A DNA stretch of 64,000 nucleotides from Symsagittifera roscoffensis (GCF_963678635.1 NC_087067.1:19667018-19731017); one strand, 5' to 3'; numbered from the stretch's first letter, positions 36,496 through 48,079 are shown. Translations and numbers: made by a program. Notes: generated from the letters alone by a model not told the origin.

Positions 36496-37598
36496 ATACT
36501 TTTTGTTGAGGGCACCTGAAATTTGGTCGACAGTCAATTAAACAAAAGCTGAGAAATAAACAAGACGATACACTATAACAGTTCTGTGACATTGAGCTTG
36601 AACGTTATTGCCAGAAAAAGTTTTTTTAGTTTTATTTACAAACCGACAAATCCTAGTCTCATCAGGGCAATGTTTTGAACAATCATAAATTTGTACTCCA
36701 AATATTTTCATTTTTTGGTAAAAAAGTTGATTATGCTTAAATTATTTAAGTTTAAATTTCTTGTTTTTATATGCATCAGGAGAAAATCATCACTGTTTTG
36801 ATTGCGCTGAAAGGTGTTTTGATCCTTTTTTGATGATAAATCAGTTTTGATTACAAAAAAATTGTTAGGTACGAAGAATTTATTTTGTATCAGCTTAAAA
36901 GTTTTGTGAGCCATTTGACAAGAAAAAAAAACAAATAGTTTGAGTACAAAATAAGTCGCTACGAAAAATGCTTCCATGTTGAACATCATGGATGAGCTGT
37001 TAAAACTCTTATTAATTACTTTCTATTTAAAAATTGTCCGATATAAAAAAATCGAGTAGAGCTTCAAAAGTATGAAGTTTAAAATATTAAAATTGTATTT
37101 TATTGGATTTTGATATAAAGGTCAGTGTTGGATCTAAGATTTTCTAGTGTGAGACCTAAAACAACAATTTAAAATCATGTAGACTTTTTTATCAAACACT
37201 AAATTTTTGGATTATTCCCAAAACACTACAAAGACCCTATTATTTAACTATTTAGCAACTATTTTTTGAAGAAAAAAAACGACGTTTATAGGCACTTTTT
37301 GGAAGATAATGAGAAAAATTCCTTTTTTAGGCTAGCTCTCCACTCTCAAAATAAAGTATGTATATATTCGGCCAACCGGATCTAGATTAGATCATAACAC
37401 TGACGCAGCAGCACTAAGACGTGACGCGTACCGAAAAAGTTCCTCTTTTTTTTCTAAATTTAGAGCGATTTTTCGGTATAAATATTTGCGTGTTTATCAA
37501 TTTCCAAGCCCCCCTCACCATATATATAACTAAAAAGGAGCTACTACTAAAGGTTCAATTGAAAAATTCAATAAATTTTGTGTTATTTTCTCTCACAG
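36496..37598 (+). other. Remainder of the last GPCR intron
   Basis: AT-rich, with a family C relative at 37130-37330 (shared with 9236-10030). It ends in the pyrimidine tract and acceptor TTTTCTCTCACAG at 37586-37598. No gene is seen. Confidence 0.6.
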
Positions 37599-38090
37599 GT
37601 AATATCAGTAAAAAGAGCAGAAAAAGAAGGAAAAAAGGAGGCTGCTCAAGGGAGACAATCGCGAGCAGTCGCAACATCCTCCTTAGTTGGAGGCCATCTT
37701 CTGGGTCGTGAACAAAAGCGCAATAGTAGTGGTTCAACCAGTAATCGTAAGCGAATTTATTGGCGCAGTAGCATACGACTCAGAAGGCGAAAACGAGCCA
37801 CGACTACAAATAATGACGCTAGCATGACTGTCGGTTTGATTATGATTACCTGTGCTTTCCTGATTCTTTCAATCAGTGCAGGAATGTTTCATGAAATTGG
37901 ACAATCAGATGATCCCAGAACGACCATTGCCGAAAAAAAATTTGCCCAACTTCAAGCGGAAATCATGTCAGTGTTGAATAATTCGATGAGTTTTCTGTGC
38001 TATTTCATCAGCGGAAATTTGTTCAGAGCGACCTTTAGAAAAGTGTTCTTTATTCCATATTTCAGACCACTGCGCAGATTAGATTGTTAA
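37599..38090 (+). CDS. GPCR gene, terminal exon with TM6, TM7 and carboxy-terminus
   Basis: The exon follows CTCTCACAG and enters in phase 0, in agreement with the exon ending at 10381. It encodes 163 residues and a TAA. Residues 1-75 complete a long basic third intracellular loop; residues 76-99 (MTVGLIMITCAFLILSISAG) are TM6, lacking the usual CWxP proline; residues 118-140 are TM7, where NNSMSFLCY replaces NPxxY as in many peptide receptors; FRATFRKVFF is helix 8. Downstream, ATTAAA near 38115 is a possible polyadenylation signal. The same sequence is present again 604 bp later. Confidence 0.85.
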   Translation, partial: VISVKRAEKEGKKEAAQGRQSRAVATSSLVGGHLLGREQKRNSSGSTSNRKRIYWRSSIRLRRRKRATTTNNDASMTVGLIMITCAFLILSISAGMFHEIGQSDDPRTTIAEKKFAQLQAEIMSVLNNSMSFLCYFISGNLFRATFRKVFFIPYFRPLRRLDC

Positions 38091-38218
38091 CACTGATTAT
38101 TGATTAGTCTAGATTATTAAAATGAGATAAACCTGTTTGTCAGTGGCGGATCTTTGTTCTTTGTAAACTAGTAACTACCCCCTTCTCGTGCTCATAACAA
38201 AATTATTTTTTACTTCTT

Positions 38219-38821
38219 GAGCAGAAAAAGAAGGAAAAAAGGAGGCTGCTCAAGGGAGACAATCGCGAGCAGTCGCAACATCCTCCTTAGTTGGAGGCCA
38301 TCTTCTGGGTCGTGAACAAAAGCGCAATAGTAGTGGTTCAACCAGTAATCGTAAGCGAATTTATTGGCGCAGTAGCATACGACTCAGAAGGCGAAAACGA
38401 GCCACGACTACAAATAATGACGCTAGCATGACTGTCGGTTTGATTATGATTACCTGTGCTTTCCTGATTCTTTCAATCAGTGCAGGAATGTTTCATGAAA
38501 TTGGACAATCAGATGATCCCAGAACGACCATTGCCGAAAAAAAATTTGCCCAACTTCAAGCGGAAATCATGTCAGTGTTGAATAATTCGATGAGTTTTCT
38601 GTGCTATTTCATCAGCGGAAATTTGTTCAGAGCGACCTTTAGAAAAGTGTTCTTTATTCCATATTTCAGACCACTGCGCAGATTAGATTGTTAACACTGA
38701 TTATTGATTAGTCTAGATTATTAAAATGAGATAAACCTGTTTGTCAGTGGCGGATCTTTGTTCTTTGTAAACTAGTAACTACCCCCTTCTCGTGCTCATA
38801 ACAAAATTATTTTTTACTTCT
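38219..38821 (+). pseudogene. Tandem second copy of the GPCR terminal exon
   Basis: This is a direct repeat of 37615-38218, offset 604 bp, with no difference seen by eye, covering codons from the middle of the basic loop to the stop plus 124 bp of 3' flank. It lacks the acceptor and first 16 bp of the original exon. A new tract tttttacttcttgagcag could act as an acceptor, but splicing there from 10381 would be out of frame. The copy is therefore probably silent 3' sequence. Identity implies a very recent event, or an assembly or haplotype artefact. Confidence 0.8.
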
Positions 38822-39844
38822 ACAAAGGTTTAAATCAGCGGGTAGCACAATAGGTCAACACGATCCGTCATTGCTCTATGTGAGTTTCTGTTCATGTAAA
38901 AATAAAGATCCGTACAGTAAAATCATTACTGTTTTTGATCGCTTAAAATTATCAATAGAGAGGGAGCATTTTAGCTTATCCACAACTTTTACTGTGTTAT
39001 TATGGTTTCTTTACCCAGAGAAATATAAATTGAAAAAAAAATTATATTTTCTTCTGTCGATTAGTTTTTGTGCAGTGCTCACAAATAATTTAAAAACTAT
39101 ATTTTATAAAAAAAATACTAATTCAATGTTTGCATGACTTCTGAAATTTTAGACTAAGAAAGAACTTTTGAATTTGTTTAACTATACCCCACTTTGGTGC
39201 CTAGTAACGAATTACCATGCCCATAGTTAACTAATTCAACGGTTAAGCAAATGCTAATTTTGTACATTGTAACGAATCTTTCCCCCGCTCCCTTTTGCAA
39301 AAGGGGAGATCCGATTTTTGTATATAACGACTAGCATGCACTAGAACCCAGGTTAAACCTTTAAGGAGTTGATTTATTTTGATTGATGAATTGTTTCACA
39401 ACCAACCATAGAAAGAAAAACATATTTCTAGAACAGACTTTCTAGAAAAAAAAATCCGAAAAAAATGAGATTGTAAGTTCAACAATGTTTGTTTCCAGTT
39501 CTTATACGTTCTTGGTTGCATAAAACTTAGGTTTTCAGCTAAATGTGTTTATAAAACTTTTAGCATAAATTTTGTTTTGAGCTAAACGCGTAATTTTCAC
39601 ATTTAAAGAACGAAAAACAAGTTGTTCACCATACAAAAGTATATTTTTGAAAAAGAAATCAAATAGTTATCAAGTTTGCAACACAAATATGGGGAAAGGG
39701 GTTGTAAAAATGCTAGTTAAACTTAAATTGACAAATTGGGTGAAACAGTTTTGAATTTACTTGCTCTGAAGAGCTGTTTTTTTTTTCATTAAAGTGAAAA
39801 CGATCCACGATTTCCGAATGAATAGAGAGCAGTTAACGAAACAA
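38822..39844. other. AT-rich spacer, no gene seen
   Basis: A frame at 38871-39137 is hydrophobic and Lys-rich but has no recognisable domain or splice context; it is not supported. Nothing else is seen. Confidence 0.5.
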
Positions 39845-40125
39845 ATTTTGCCTCTAATTGAACCCGGGTCGAGAAACGCATTTCGGAGAATGCAAGTTGC
39901 GGACGTCGCTATTCAAAATGCGTCGTGACCGTCGCGGCCCAAAAGAGCTAAGTCGTGACTTCCAACTCGCGTGACCCTACTGCGCTTAAGTCTCGACTTT
40001 GCGCGACTCAAAAACCTCGGAATGAGTGCGAAACTTTGGTCGCGCCCTCTATCTCGCTCGACCATACTCGGTCTTAAATTAAGTTGCGGACCTCGATTGG
40101 AGAAATGTCGCACATACTGAGCTGA
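39845..40125. repeat. CpG-dense block in AT-rich surroundings
   Basis: About 280 bp rich in CG dinucleotides with repeated short words (gtcgcg, cgcgac, tcgtgac) and a direct repeat of 'agttgcggac' (about 39894 and 40082). It may be a degenerate minisatellite or a fragment of a different element. A minus-strand frame across it looks like composition only. Confidence 0.4.
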
Positions 40126-40439
40126 TTTAAATTATTCGAAAAAAAGCGAACACTTCAAATTTCTATGTGTTTTCTCAAATTGGGTCAAGATGAGACAAGA
40201 AATGAAAGAAAAATTACTTAGAATTTTACAATGTTTGTTTGGAATCACTTTTTTCTTCAAAAATTTCAGTCAAAATTTTACCCCAAAAATGGGTCACTTT
40301 GGCTTTGTTTAATTAATCAAGAGTTACGCTATTCTAACACGCAAACTGATGGGTAATTGGTAAAAGAACAGTGCATTGCAAACAACTTTTCGGTGTGGCG
40401 AAAAGCATTTAGTTAAAAACGATTCAAAGGAAAAGAACA

Positions 40440-40640
40440 GTTTATGAGCTGTGCAGCTCATCACGGGAATTCGCTGTTGTGCCCGTGCTCAAGATATACG
40501 TGCGTTAGGTTCATTAACTATCTGGTCCGGATGATATTTCTTCAGTATCAAGCAACTAGCCGGGACCATGGTGAGCCTCGAACACCGAATCTTTCGGTTG
40601 AGAGATAGAGAGGTAACCAGTTCACCTCTGCAAAAAGTTT
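40440..40640 (-). repeat. tRNA-derived SINE-like element
   Basis: Read on the minus strand from about 40632, the head resembles a tRNA: an A-box-like TGAACTGGTTACC, then CTCTCAACCGAAAGATTCGG and a B-box GTTCGAGGC at about 40575-40583 followed by the complementary T-stem. A body of about 140 bp follows with a palindromic end 'gagctgcacagctc'. No poly(A) or clear target duplication was found. The flanks (40160-40340) carry family D. Confidence 0.5.
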
Positions 40641-41477
40641 TTAAAAGGGGAGGAAATGTTTTCATTACTTTGTTCTTTTTCTTTTTTTTTAAAAATGAAG
40701 TGAAAATAAAAGATATTTTTGAAACAAAATTGTTTCAGGGAAAACAAAAAGCTAAGGCAATTGAAAAATGCGCTAAATTACCACAAAAAAATCGGGAGGA
40801 AGAAAAGAAGCCCAGCAACATTTTTTTTGATAGGGTAGTTTGCCGAGCAAAAGTGTTAGCAATTACGCAAAAATCTATGCAGTTTATCTCCAGTTTTTCT
40901 GGATAATCAACAAATAAAATAAATTATAAGGCTTTCTATACATTTGATTTAGGGTATGGCATTTGTATTGATAATTGGCCTGAAAAGTTACTCTGAATAC
41001 AACTATTCTGTTTATTTTCTGCACCACACTTTTTTGAACTCATTTTTTTATATGTCATTTGCTCAATATTATTGCGCTTTGAACGTTGATAAAAAATCGA
41101 AATTTGGAAAGTTGTCACTATTTTACTTTTCATATCGCGGTAGCCCTTATAATTGTAAAACCTTAATGGGTTCCTTTCATCACAATAGTTTGCGGTAAAA
41201 ACATTTCTGTTGTGACTCTTGTTCTTTATTGTTCCGATGGTAAATTTTCTCGAGTTTAATGACTCTTGTTCTTTATTGCTCCGATGGTGACTTTTTTTGA
41301 GGGCTCAAAATTCGAAACAAAAAGAATACTTACAAAAAATTAACTTAGTTAAGATTTTGATGGATTTCAATGCCTTGCAAAACCCATGTAACACGATTTA
41401 TATCAGTTTTTTAGGCTACAAAATCAATTTTTCCTATCTAACGTAAAAATTCATTCAATCCAATCTAAATCGTTTTA

Positions 41478-41619
41478 CTAAATGGGCTATTGTAAATTTT
41501 AGGTAAAGGTTTGTACAGCAAAATTAAGATTTATGTCTCTATAGGCGAACTGCGTATAGAGACATAACTCTAAATTTTGCCATACAAACACACACCTAAA
41601 ATTACAATAGCCCATTTAG
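41478..41619. mobile_element. 142-bp hairpin MITE in copy 1
   Basis: CTAAATGGGCTATTGTAA at the left is mirrored by TTACAATAGCCCATTTAG at the right, and the interior (tatgtctctata / tatagagacata) keeps pairing toward the centre. The whole unit can fold as one imperfect hairpin. It is also in copy 2. Confidence 0.65.
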
Positions 41620-42311
41620 ATAAACTACACAATACAATTATTACGTGTGTTTAATTTCCAATTTCTTCCAATGCCGTGGAAAAAAGATTTGTGACTCCAG
41701 AAAATTTATTGGACAAAAGTATAATAACACCATCGTTAAATCTTTTATTTTGTGTTGAAGTTAAATTGATTGCTGTAAGAATAAGCAAGAAGCTCTGTGA
41801 AATGATAAGCTTGCTAATTGGGTGGGAACAATCATTGCCTATAAAGGAAAAACAGCAACCAGAGAAACTAAGACCAAAAAGACGTATAAAGAACTTTTTT
41901 TTTCTATTATAGAAAGATGATTTACCAGTTTCATTACATCTGTAACTGCTTTTTGTGGTCTTATTTTAAAGCAAAAACTCACAAAAGTGAAAATGAACTC
42001 AGCGTATCTTGCAGTTATAACGGAAATTGAAGAAAAGATAATTGAATCTTTAAGAACCAAGTTGGGCATAGATACGTGTAGACTCAGGGTCAATCATCTC
42101 CAAAATTTGTCTAGTTTTGCTTTCAAATTTGACAAAATTTACTGCAAAGTTGTTAGAATCAGACAAAAAGATTGGTTTTTCCAGACATATTCAAAATTGC
42201 TAAAAATAAACATCTCTTTAAAGAAGGCAATGAATCATCATAATTCAGGCATATTTTTCCCATACCAGTTTCAAGTGAAGTTTTGAGCGGGTCAATTAAG
42301 GTTCAAAAAAC

Positions 42312-42556
42312 TTGTATCTCACAGAAAATGTCTCATACTTTAGCCAACAATCAATTGTTATAAAGGACATTGAACTGGAAAAAAGTGAAAGTAATCTCAT
42401 TTTGTATGCAGACGACACTGACTTAAAAAAACTGGTAGAAACAGTAAAACAACCAGTCGACCTCATAAATTTTTGGATAAACCATAATGTTGGTTACAAA
42501 ACAACAAGCTGACTTTAAATGATGATAAAGCAAAGTTAATAGTACAAAGTTAATAG
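42312..42556 (+). pseudogene. Non-LTR retrotransposon RT fragment, copy 1
   Basis: The frame contains LILYADDTDLKKLVE, the YADD catalytic box in the setting typical of LINE-type reverse transcriptases, followed after a frame change near 42505 by NKLTLNDDKAKLIVQS, the conserved N.L.LN..K block. Upstream frames (41676-42286) are Lys-rich and may be further LINE pieces but match nothing I know. Confidence 0.6.
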
Positions 42557-43179
42557 AAGCAACAAAAACATGAGACGGGACATTGAATTGATTAGCTATC
42601 GAATAGAAGTAATTGTTCTTTTCTGAGGTGTTGAAACTGAGTTCAAACTTTCCTTTATAGATCATACTACAAATTTTCTAAACAATTTTTTAAGTTTTCA
42701 AGGTATGTAATACAAGTTGAGAAAAATTGTAGGTAAAAATCAACTTTTATGGGCAAATAATGCTGAACGCAGTTTTACAGTACGAAGTTTTGACTTATGC
42801 GTTTTATGCGTCAACAGAGGAAAAGCTGCATTTCGACTCTAATTCAAGATACCGTTAGTGAGAGAAACTAGCTTACAATTTTGAGCAAGACAGTTTTAGA
42901 TAGGCAGATACATGCAAACAAAAGGTAACGAAACTTTCCAATACTACGCAGATTTTTAATTGCGGTTTCAGGGCTTCAATATCAAATCTAAGTCTTCAAT
43001 TTTGATTTTTTGCACGAATTCATTCAAGGAAGTTTCCAAATGATTCAACTCATTTTTGAGTAAATTTTTTTTTAGTATTATTCTAAAATTTACTGTTTTT
43101 AGCAGAAGCAAATAGCCCAAAAGTCAAGTAGATCTGTAAGAATCAATTTTTCCATTAAATTTTTGTCTGACTATATAGT

Positions 43180-43932
43180 GGAGGTACCAGCCGGAGACAT
43201 TTTTAATGTGGAGAGCGGAAGACTGGAGGAAACAACAAAAACACTGCGGAGAAGCAACCTTGAAAAAATGACTGAAAGAGTCTGGAAAATTTGTTATAAC
43301 TTGGCCAAAATTTTGAAAACACTAAAATCCTAAGAATAGACGAGGAAAACGGTTCCCATAAATTTTCTGCAAAAAAAATAGACAATGAAATAAACGTTCT
43401 ACAAAAAAGGGGCAGATATGGAAATTCGAAGGTTGTTAGGATAGGTTTTTTGTATTGCCAAAAAAATCAAGATGAAAAAAGAAGTATCTAAAAATGCACT
43501 GGAATCCAGATTAATCATACGACAGATACAGAAAAATAATTATTGCCTGCCGAGTATCGAAAACCAGCTTGCGACAAAATTTTCCAGCAACTGTAGTTGG
43601 AAACCGGTAGTTGGTGGCCAAAATTCTTCTCTTCCAGATTTGTCAAAGAGGGATTCCTGAAGGACCCGAGGAAAGTAGATATGATTCCAATGACCCGAGG
43701 AAAATATATGATCCCAACAATAAAAAAAAAGAGTGTTGGTGTGGATTGTGGTTAAAAAAATTTTTGTCAATTTTTGTCGACTGAAATTGCAAACTTCAGA
43801 CGATGCTCAAATTCTTGCATATGAACCTAAGGAGTTATTGATTGCCTCGAAAAAATTACGTGGACTGGGGGTCCTGCTGCCATCTATTTCTCAATTGCCA
43901 AAATTATCGAAATTAAATTTTCTCAGGCAGTG
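43180..43932 (+). pseudogene. Coding-like remnant, probably Ty3/gypsy gag, copy 1
   Basis: Several short frames (for example 43472-43660 and 43733-43933) have balanced amino-acid composition, and they sit just upstream of the RT fragment in the same direction. No zinc knuckle is seen. Copy 2 has a longer frame here because of one A fewer in an A-run. Assignment to gag is by position only. Confidence 0.3.
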
Positions 43933-43975
43933 ATCACTAACTTGTGTTGAATGAATTTTCGTGACCATCAAAAAA

Positions 43976-44507
43976 CGTTCCTAAGCCTTGTTAGCGTAAA
44001 TTTTTTCTGCTTGGTGTGATAAAAGAATCTGACGTAGAAATATAATTTAGGCATATTAGACAGTCAAAGAGTAATATCTCCAAAATGAACATAATTGTTG
44101 TAGAAAAATAATTAGAAAAACTAAAAGAAAATTTAGGAAGCTTTGTTTAGGAAACTTTTTGCTGAAACTTTTAGAAATTTTTTATTACCAAATTGAAGCC
44201 TAAAAACTCCAAAAACAGTTTTACTTGCTTGGGCATAATTCAGTTAGTAAGCCTGCTCGCCGGCTTTATTCGCTCGAATTAAGACAAAAAATCATAAAAT
44301 TCAAAAGAGTTTTTCTCGACACTGGGTTTTTTTTGGAAATTTTTAAGGTGGTTCGAATCACGACTGAAAGGGCTTTATAATGTCATATCACTCAACCCAG
44401 TCCGATCATTGTTTGTGGTACCTGATTTTGCGTGGAAAACAAACAGCAAAAAAAAAAACTAAAACACCCAAATATAAAGTTCCTCCCCATTTTCAATATT
44501 CGGAACA
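43976..44507 (-). mobile_element. MITE family M inside composite, copy 1
   Basis: Reverse-oriented relative of 57372-57910 with a decayed left terminus (cgttcctaag) and right terminus ttcggaaca. Similarity to 57372-57910 ends at these points, marking the insertion. It separates the gag-like and RT pieces of the host Ty3 remnant. Confidence 0.6.
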
Positions 44508-44669
44508 AAAACAAAATATACTGCACTGCTGAGCAGTCATACCAAATTGATGAAATGACGTAAGACGAGAGATAACACACTATTCAACGGATTTCAAAAA
44601 GGAAATATAGACAAATTCCAAGTTTTCCTGGCCTTAGCTTTGTAAAAACAGGGACATAAAGGTTCCATA

Positions 44670-45195
44670 AATGTTTTATAGGAGTTTACGTATTGGGAGA
44701 TATGTCTGATGAATTTCAAAGTTTGATGGGGATGTACTTAAGAAAACACTAAATACCGATAGTTACCCAGATGATATTTTAATAGCGACAGTTAGCGCAA
44801 CCTGGGAATACACGAGAAGGGTCTTTGAATTTTTCAAAACGCTCGACGAAACCTTGCCAGACCATTTGTAACTTATTTGAACCCTGTAAAAACAAAGATA
44901 CGAAAAAAACAACCCAGTCAAGGTGAACAACGTGGCTGAAAAACAACTACAGTATGGTTTTTCTGTTGAACAAATGCCGTAAAGAGATGTGTGCGTTGTC
45001 GACCCTCTATCTCGTCATTTAATAAACAAACCGGCAGTGGTTCTTCTCCCTCTTCTGTCAAATACCGATTTTGCGTTAAGAGATATTGCATCAGTAGGGT
45101 TTTTAGCCCCGCAGCACATTTTTAGGAGTAAGTCTCAAAATTCGGGTGGACTTTTTTTTACTGACAGGGGATCCATGAACTACATCAATCGGTAG
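44670..45195 (+). pseudogene. Ty3/gypsy RT fragment, copy 1
   Basis: GVYVLGDMSDEFQSLMG matches the RT block usually reading FYGL.DMP.EFQ..M, followed after a frame change by YPDDILIATVSATWEY with the catalytic YPDD at 44764-44775 and a typical downstream helix. A VDPLSRH element (about 44998) resembles the end of the RNase H region. The relative at 62740-62890 carries the same variant TGFYVLGDMP. The RT is too incomplete to function. Confidence 0.65.
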
Positions 45196-45240
45196 AATGC
45201 CACCAGAATTCCATGCATTAAGAGTATTAAGGTCAAAAAC

Positions 45241-46850
45241 CCGTCAATTCAGAGGGTTTCCACACCCCTGCTGAACACATAAGCTGGGCCCATGTTGAAC
45301 AAGTACCTGGGATACACCAGATACAAAACTAGCATCAGGTTGATCGACATGCTCAAGAGATCCTGTACGAACGCCTCAAAAATAGTGTTCCCGCGTAAAA
45401 TATCTTATCCATGTACTTCTTCGCCCAGCAAGGACTCAAGAATTTCAAGATTCCGTATGATTTTCTGGTTTTCAATTCAACCTTTGCATGCTCTCTCCTA
45501 AAGACAACGATAGTGGTCTCGTTTGATGACGCGACGAACGTTCCCACCTTCATTTCCCTCTTCCCACCGTCATTACCCTCCGGCAGAAACTGCCATATTT
45601 GCTTAATTAGGGGAGGCGCGTTTTCCTTTGTCTTGTCCGTAATCTTCTCCAGCATTGGCGTCAAGAACGGCCATTTCCCTCTTTCTTGAGTTAGGCGATA
45701 CGCCATCGACTTCAACTGCTTCTCTGCTCCCGACCCAAACTTTCGATCGTTGATGGATCCCCTCGCACTGCTAGTGGAACCCGTAATCGAGAGCTCCATG
45801 CTCCGAAACCACAAACTGGCGGTCAAGTGGCTCACCACGGGCTGCTCATCCCCTATCTCAGATTCGATATCTATAGACAAAGCACCTCGTCCAACACGAA
45901 CAATATTCCTGCAAGCTCGTAGAAACCCCTAGGGGCAGGAGACACATCTGCCTAAGCCACCACAATTTTCGACTTCAAAAATCTCAAGTTCACCGGCTCA
46001 AGTTCTCAATTAGGAGCTCCCGTTAACATCCGCAGCCCTCCGCAATCAAGACTAACATCGCATACACGAACTGAAGAGCTGGTGGCATGCTTGCATAGCC
46101 TGGTCAGGAATTGAATACCAACTTCGTTTTCTATCCCAGTCGAGGGGTCATTAATTCCTGCGCCTCGTTCATTGCGCTAAGCAACGTCTGAATCACATCC
46201 CAGATCTTCTTCGGTGTCGGCTCTCCATTTCTCAAGGGCCCAAGCAATCCTGCTGCCTGCAGATGATCATTCATCCCCGCCAACAACAACAACTCGGGTT
46301 CACACGGCGTTTCTGAGTTCATTGCCACAACCAGAGTCAACATCTGATTGAGCTCCGACCCCGACAGCAGGTACACCAACGTTTCTGGCCAGAACAACTT
46401 TGGAGACGTTCCATCGAAGTCCGAGCCCCAACAATGATCACCCTCGCTGCTCCAGGGTCTGAGCGATCATAGACTGCCAGAGTCTTGGCCAGTTGTGAGG
46501 TTTTATAGGATTTTTCGATCTGGGGTCTTTCGACAATTTTGGGCCCAAGTAAGCAGTATCGGGGAGTCCTATACTCTTCGGCTCAAAAAGCTTCTTCACA
46601 GCTCTTAACTGCGCGGGAATCGCCACCCTAATTCTGACAATGCTCGTGCGATGCTTCGATGGTTCCACGATGAGGCCTGGGCTTCCCAATTCCTTGAGAG
46701 GCCGGTAGTTGACTGGACCGAAGATCGATTTCTTGGAATTCCAGTTAGATCCGCTGTTTCCAAAGTTTTATCTGGAGAAAAATGCGCTTCGTGCACTTTC
46801 AGCCAAACCACGCAAAACCTCCAAAATTTCATCCTCGCTTAATTTGATAA
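45241..46850 (-). pseudogene. GC-richer minus-strand pseudogene inserted in Ty3 remnant, copy 1
   Basis: About 1.6 kb at near 50% GC, unlike the AT-rich flanks. Minus-strand frames join in order 46842 to 45280 into a product of perhaps 520 residues: an amino-terminal part with SEDEILEVLRGLAES and EPKSIGLPDTAYLGPK, a middle part with SGSELNQMLTLVVAM and LLLLAGMNDHLQAAGLLGPL, and a carboxy-terminal part with LTQERGKWPFLTPMLEKIT. The AGMND element resembles the GxND block of SGNH/GDSL hydrolases, but no full active site is shown, so the family is unproven. Stops and frame changes split it. Copy 1 has one C fewer near 45390 than copy 2, which shortens the last frame. Confidence 0.5.
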
Positions 46851-47479
46851 ATCAGGATTTATCTACAATTTGAAAAAATTAAGAAAAATTTATATCCTAG
46901 ACAAGTAATTAAAGAAAATGTTTTTTTTTCAATATCATAATATTAAAGAAAGTGACTCCTGCATGTTGATTGGTGGAAATAGCCTTGACAAAACAATCAA
47001 TAAAATGAACGCGAAGAAAAAATTGACTATGCTGCTGAACAGCTTCAAACAAACCAGGGCAAGCACACTTGAAAGTATGTCAAATTCACACACCAAAACA
47101 AAACTGTGTAATCCTGACTGCAGGACAAAAGATTTGGCAAGGTTCTGTTATTTAATCAAGTAACTGATTCTATCTCTTCCATTTCTGAGTCAAAACTGAC
47201 TTGGATGAAAGCTCCAATGCAGTTAAACCCCTGTGAATATCCTGTATAGCCCTTTCCCGGAGCGTAACTGCTAATCAATTCATGCTCAGGGCCTCTTTTT
47301 TCAATGGATAGCAGTTTCTGATATTCGTTTCTTGGTTTTGCCTACCGTTAAGGAGCTGATGCCACCAAAATTAAAAACGCTAAAACAAAATGGAAAACAA
47401 GATATTGCTCAGTTAGAGGTCTTTTCTTCTCATGTCTTGATAACCTCCCTCAGAATGGTGGCTGCTAATACTTTGAGGG

Positions 47480-48068
47480 ACGCCTAGTTCTGTAAGAACC
47501 CCAATGCTATCGAGTTTACAAGAAACGTTCGAAGGCCAGTTTGCAATGAATAGCTCAGCCATTTAGTGTGTTTGATGCTCTAAAATCTGTCGTTAAACTG
47601 AATTCCTTGGAGGAAACTGCATTTAGTATGTACAAACCAGTAAGGTTTTAAAAGCAGTTAGACCTTCGGCTGATGTGAGAATTGTATCCTGCGGTATAAT
47701 CAAAAGGATATTGGAAAATCGACTTCATTGGCTCTAGCGTACACGTCCTTAAGTGTATCGATCATTTTTCAAAATTTCTATCAGCTCAAATCATTACTAG
47801 CCCTCCAGCTAAGAGTTCCTACAGAACAAAATAGCACTTTACGGCTCACCAAATACCATCAGAACCGATCAAGGTTCATGTTTAAGGGCTAAAGAAGATG
47901 AAAAATTTGGCAGTCAAACAAAACCTGAATTCGGAAGAAATTATCTAGACAAAGGGAAAATTAATTTGCCGAGCAGAAAGGGAGGATTGGGGCGTACCGG
48001 AGAACATAGAACATGCGATACTTGATGAGTCACTCTCTTCAAATACATTGGAAAAACTCTTAAATAAC
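47480..48068 (+). pseudogene. Ty3/gypsy integrase fragment, copy 1
   Basis: Pieces read YWKIDFIGSSVHVLKCIDHF (first catalytic Asp region, about 47710-47770) and IALYGSPNTIRTDQGSC (second Asp region, about 47829-47880) followed by a stretch equivalent to the DDE glutamate region, in shifting frames. The sequence stops at 48068 where the palindrome spacer begins; in copy 2 it continues. Confidence 0.65.
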
Positions 48069-48079
48069 CCGTACCTTAC

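Larger units (their letters stand above)
41255..48068. repeat. 6.8-kb composite repeat, copy 1
   Basis: This segment recurs at 48737-55550. It is a nest of decayed elements: a 142-bp hairpin MITE, a LINE RT scrap, a Ty3/gypsy remnant (gag-like, RT, integrase pieces) interrupted by MITE family M and by a GC-richer minus-strand pseudogene. Sequence up to about 47515 is almost identical to copy 2; beyond that, to 48068, divergence jumps to roughly 8%. The first bases form a short tandem repeat with 41214-41254 (ctcttgttctttattg). The 600 bp before it (40641-41254) show no gene. Confidence 0.9.

Noticed and set aside
39913-40113. Arg-rich minus-strand frame in the CpG-dense block
   Set aside because: The frame follows from repeated CG words; no start context, splice sites or family resemblance.
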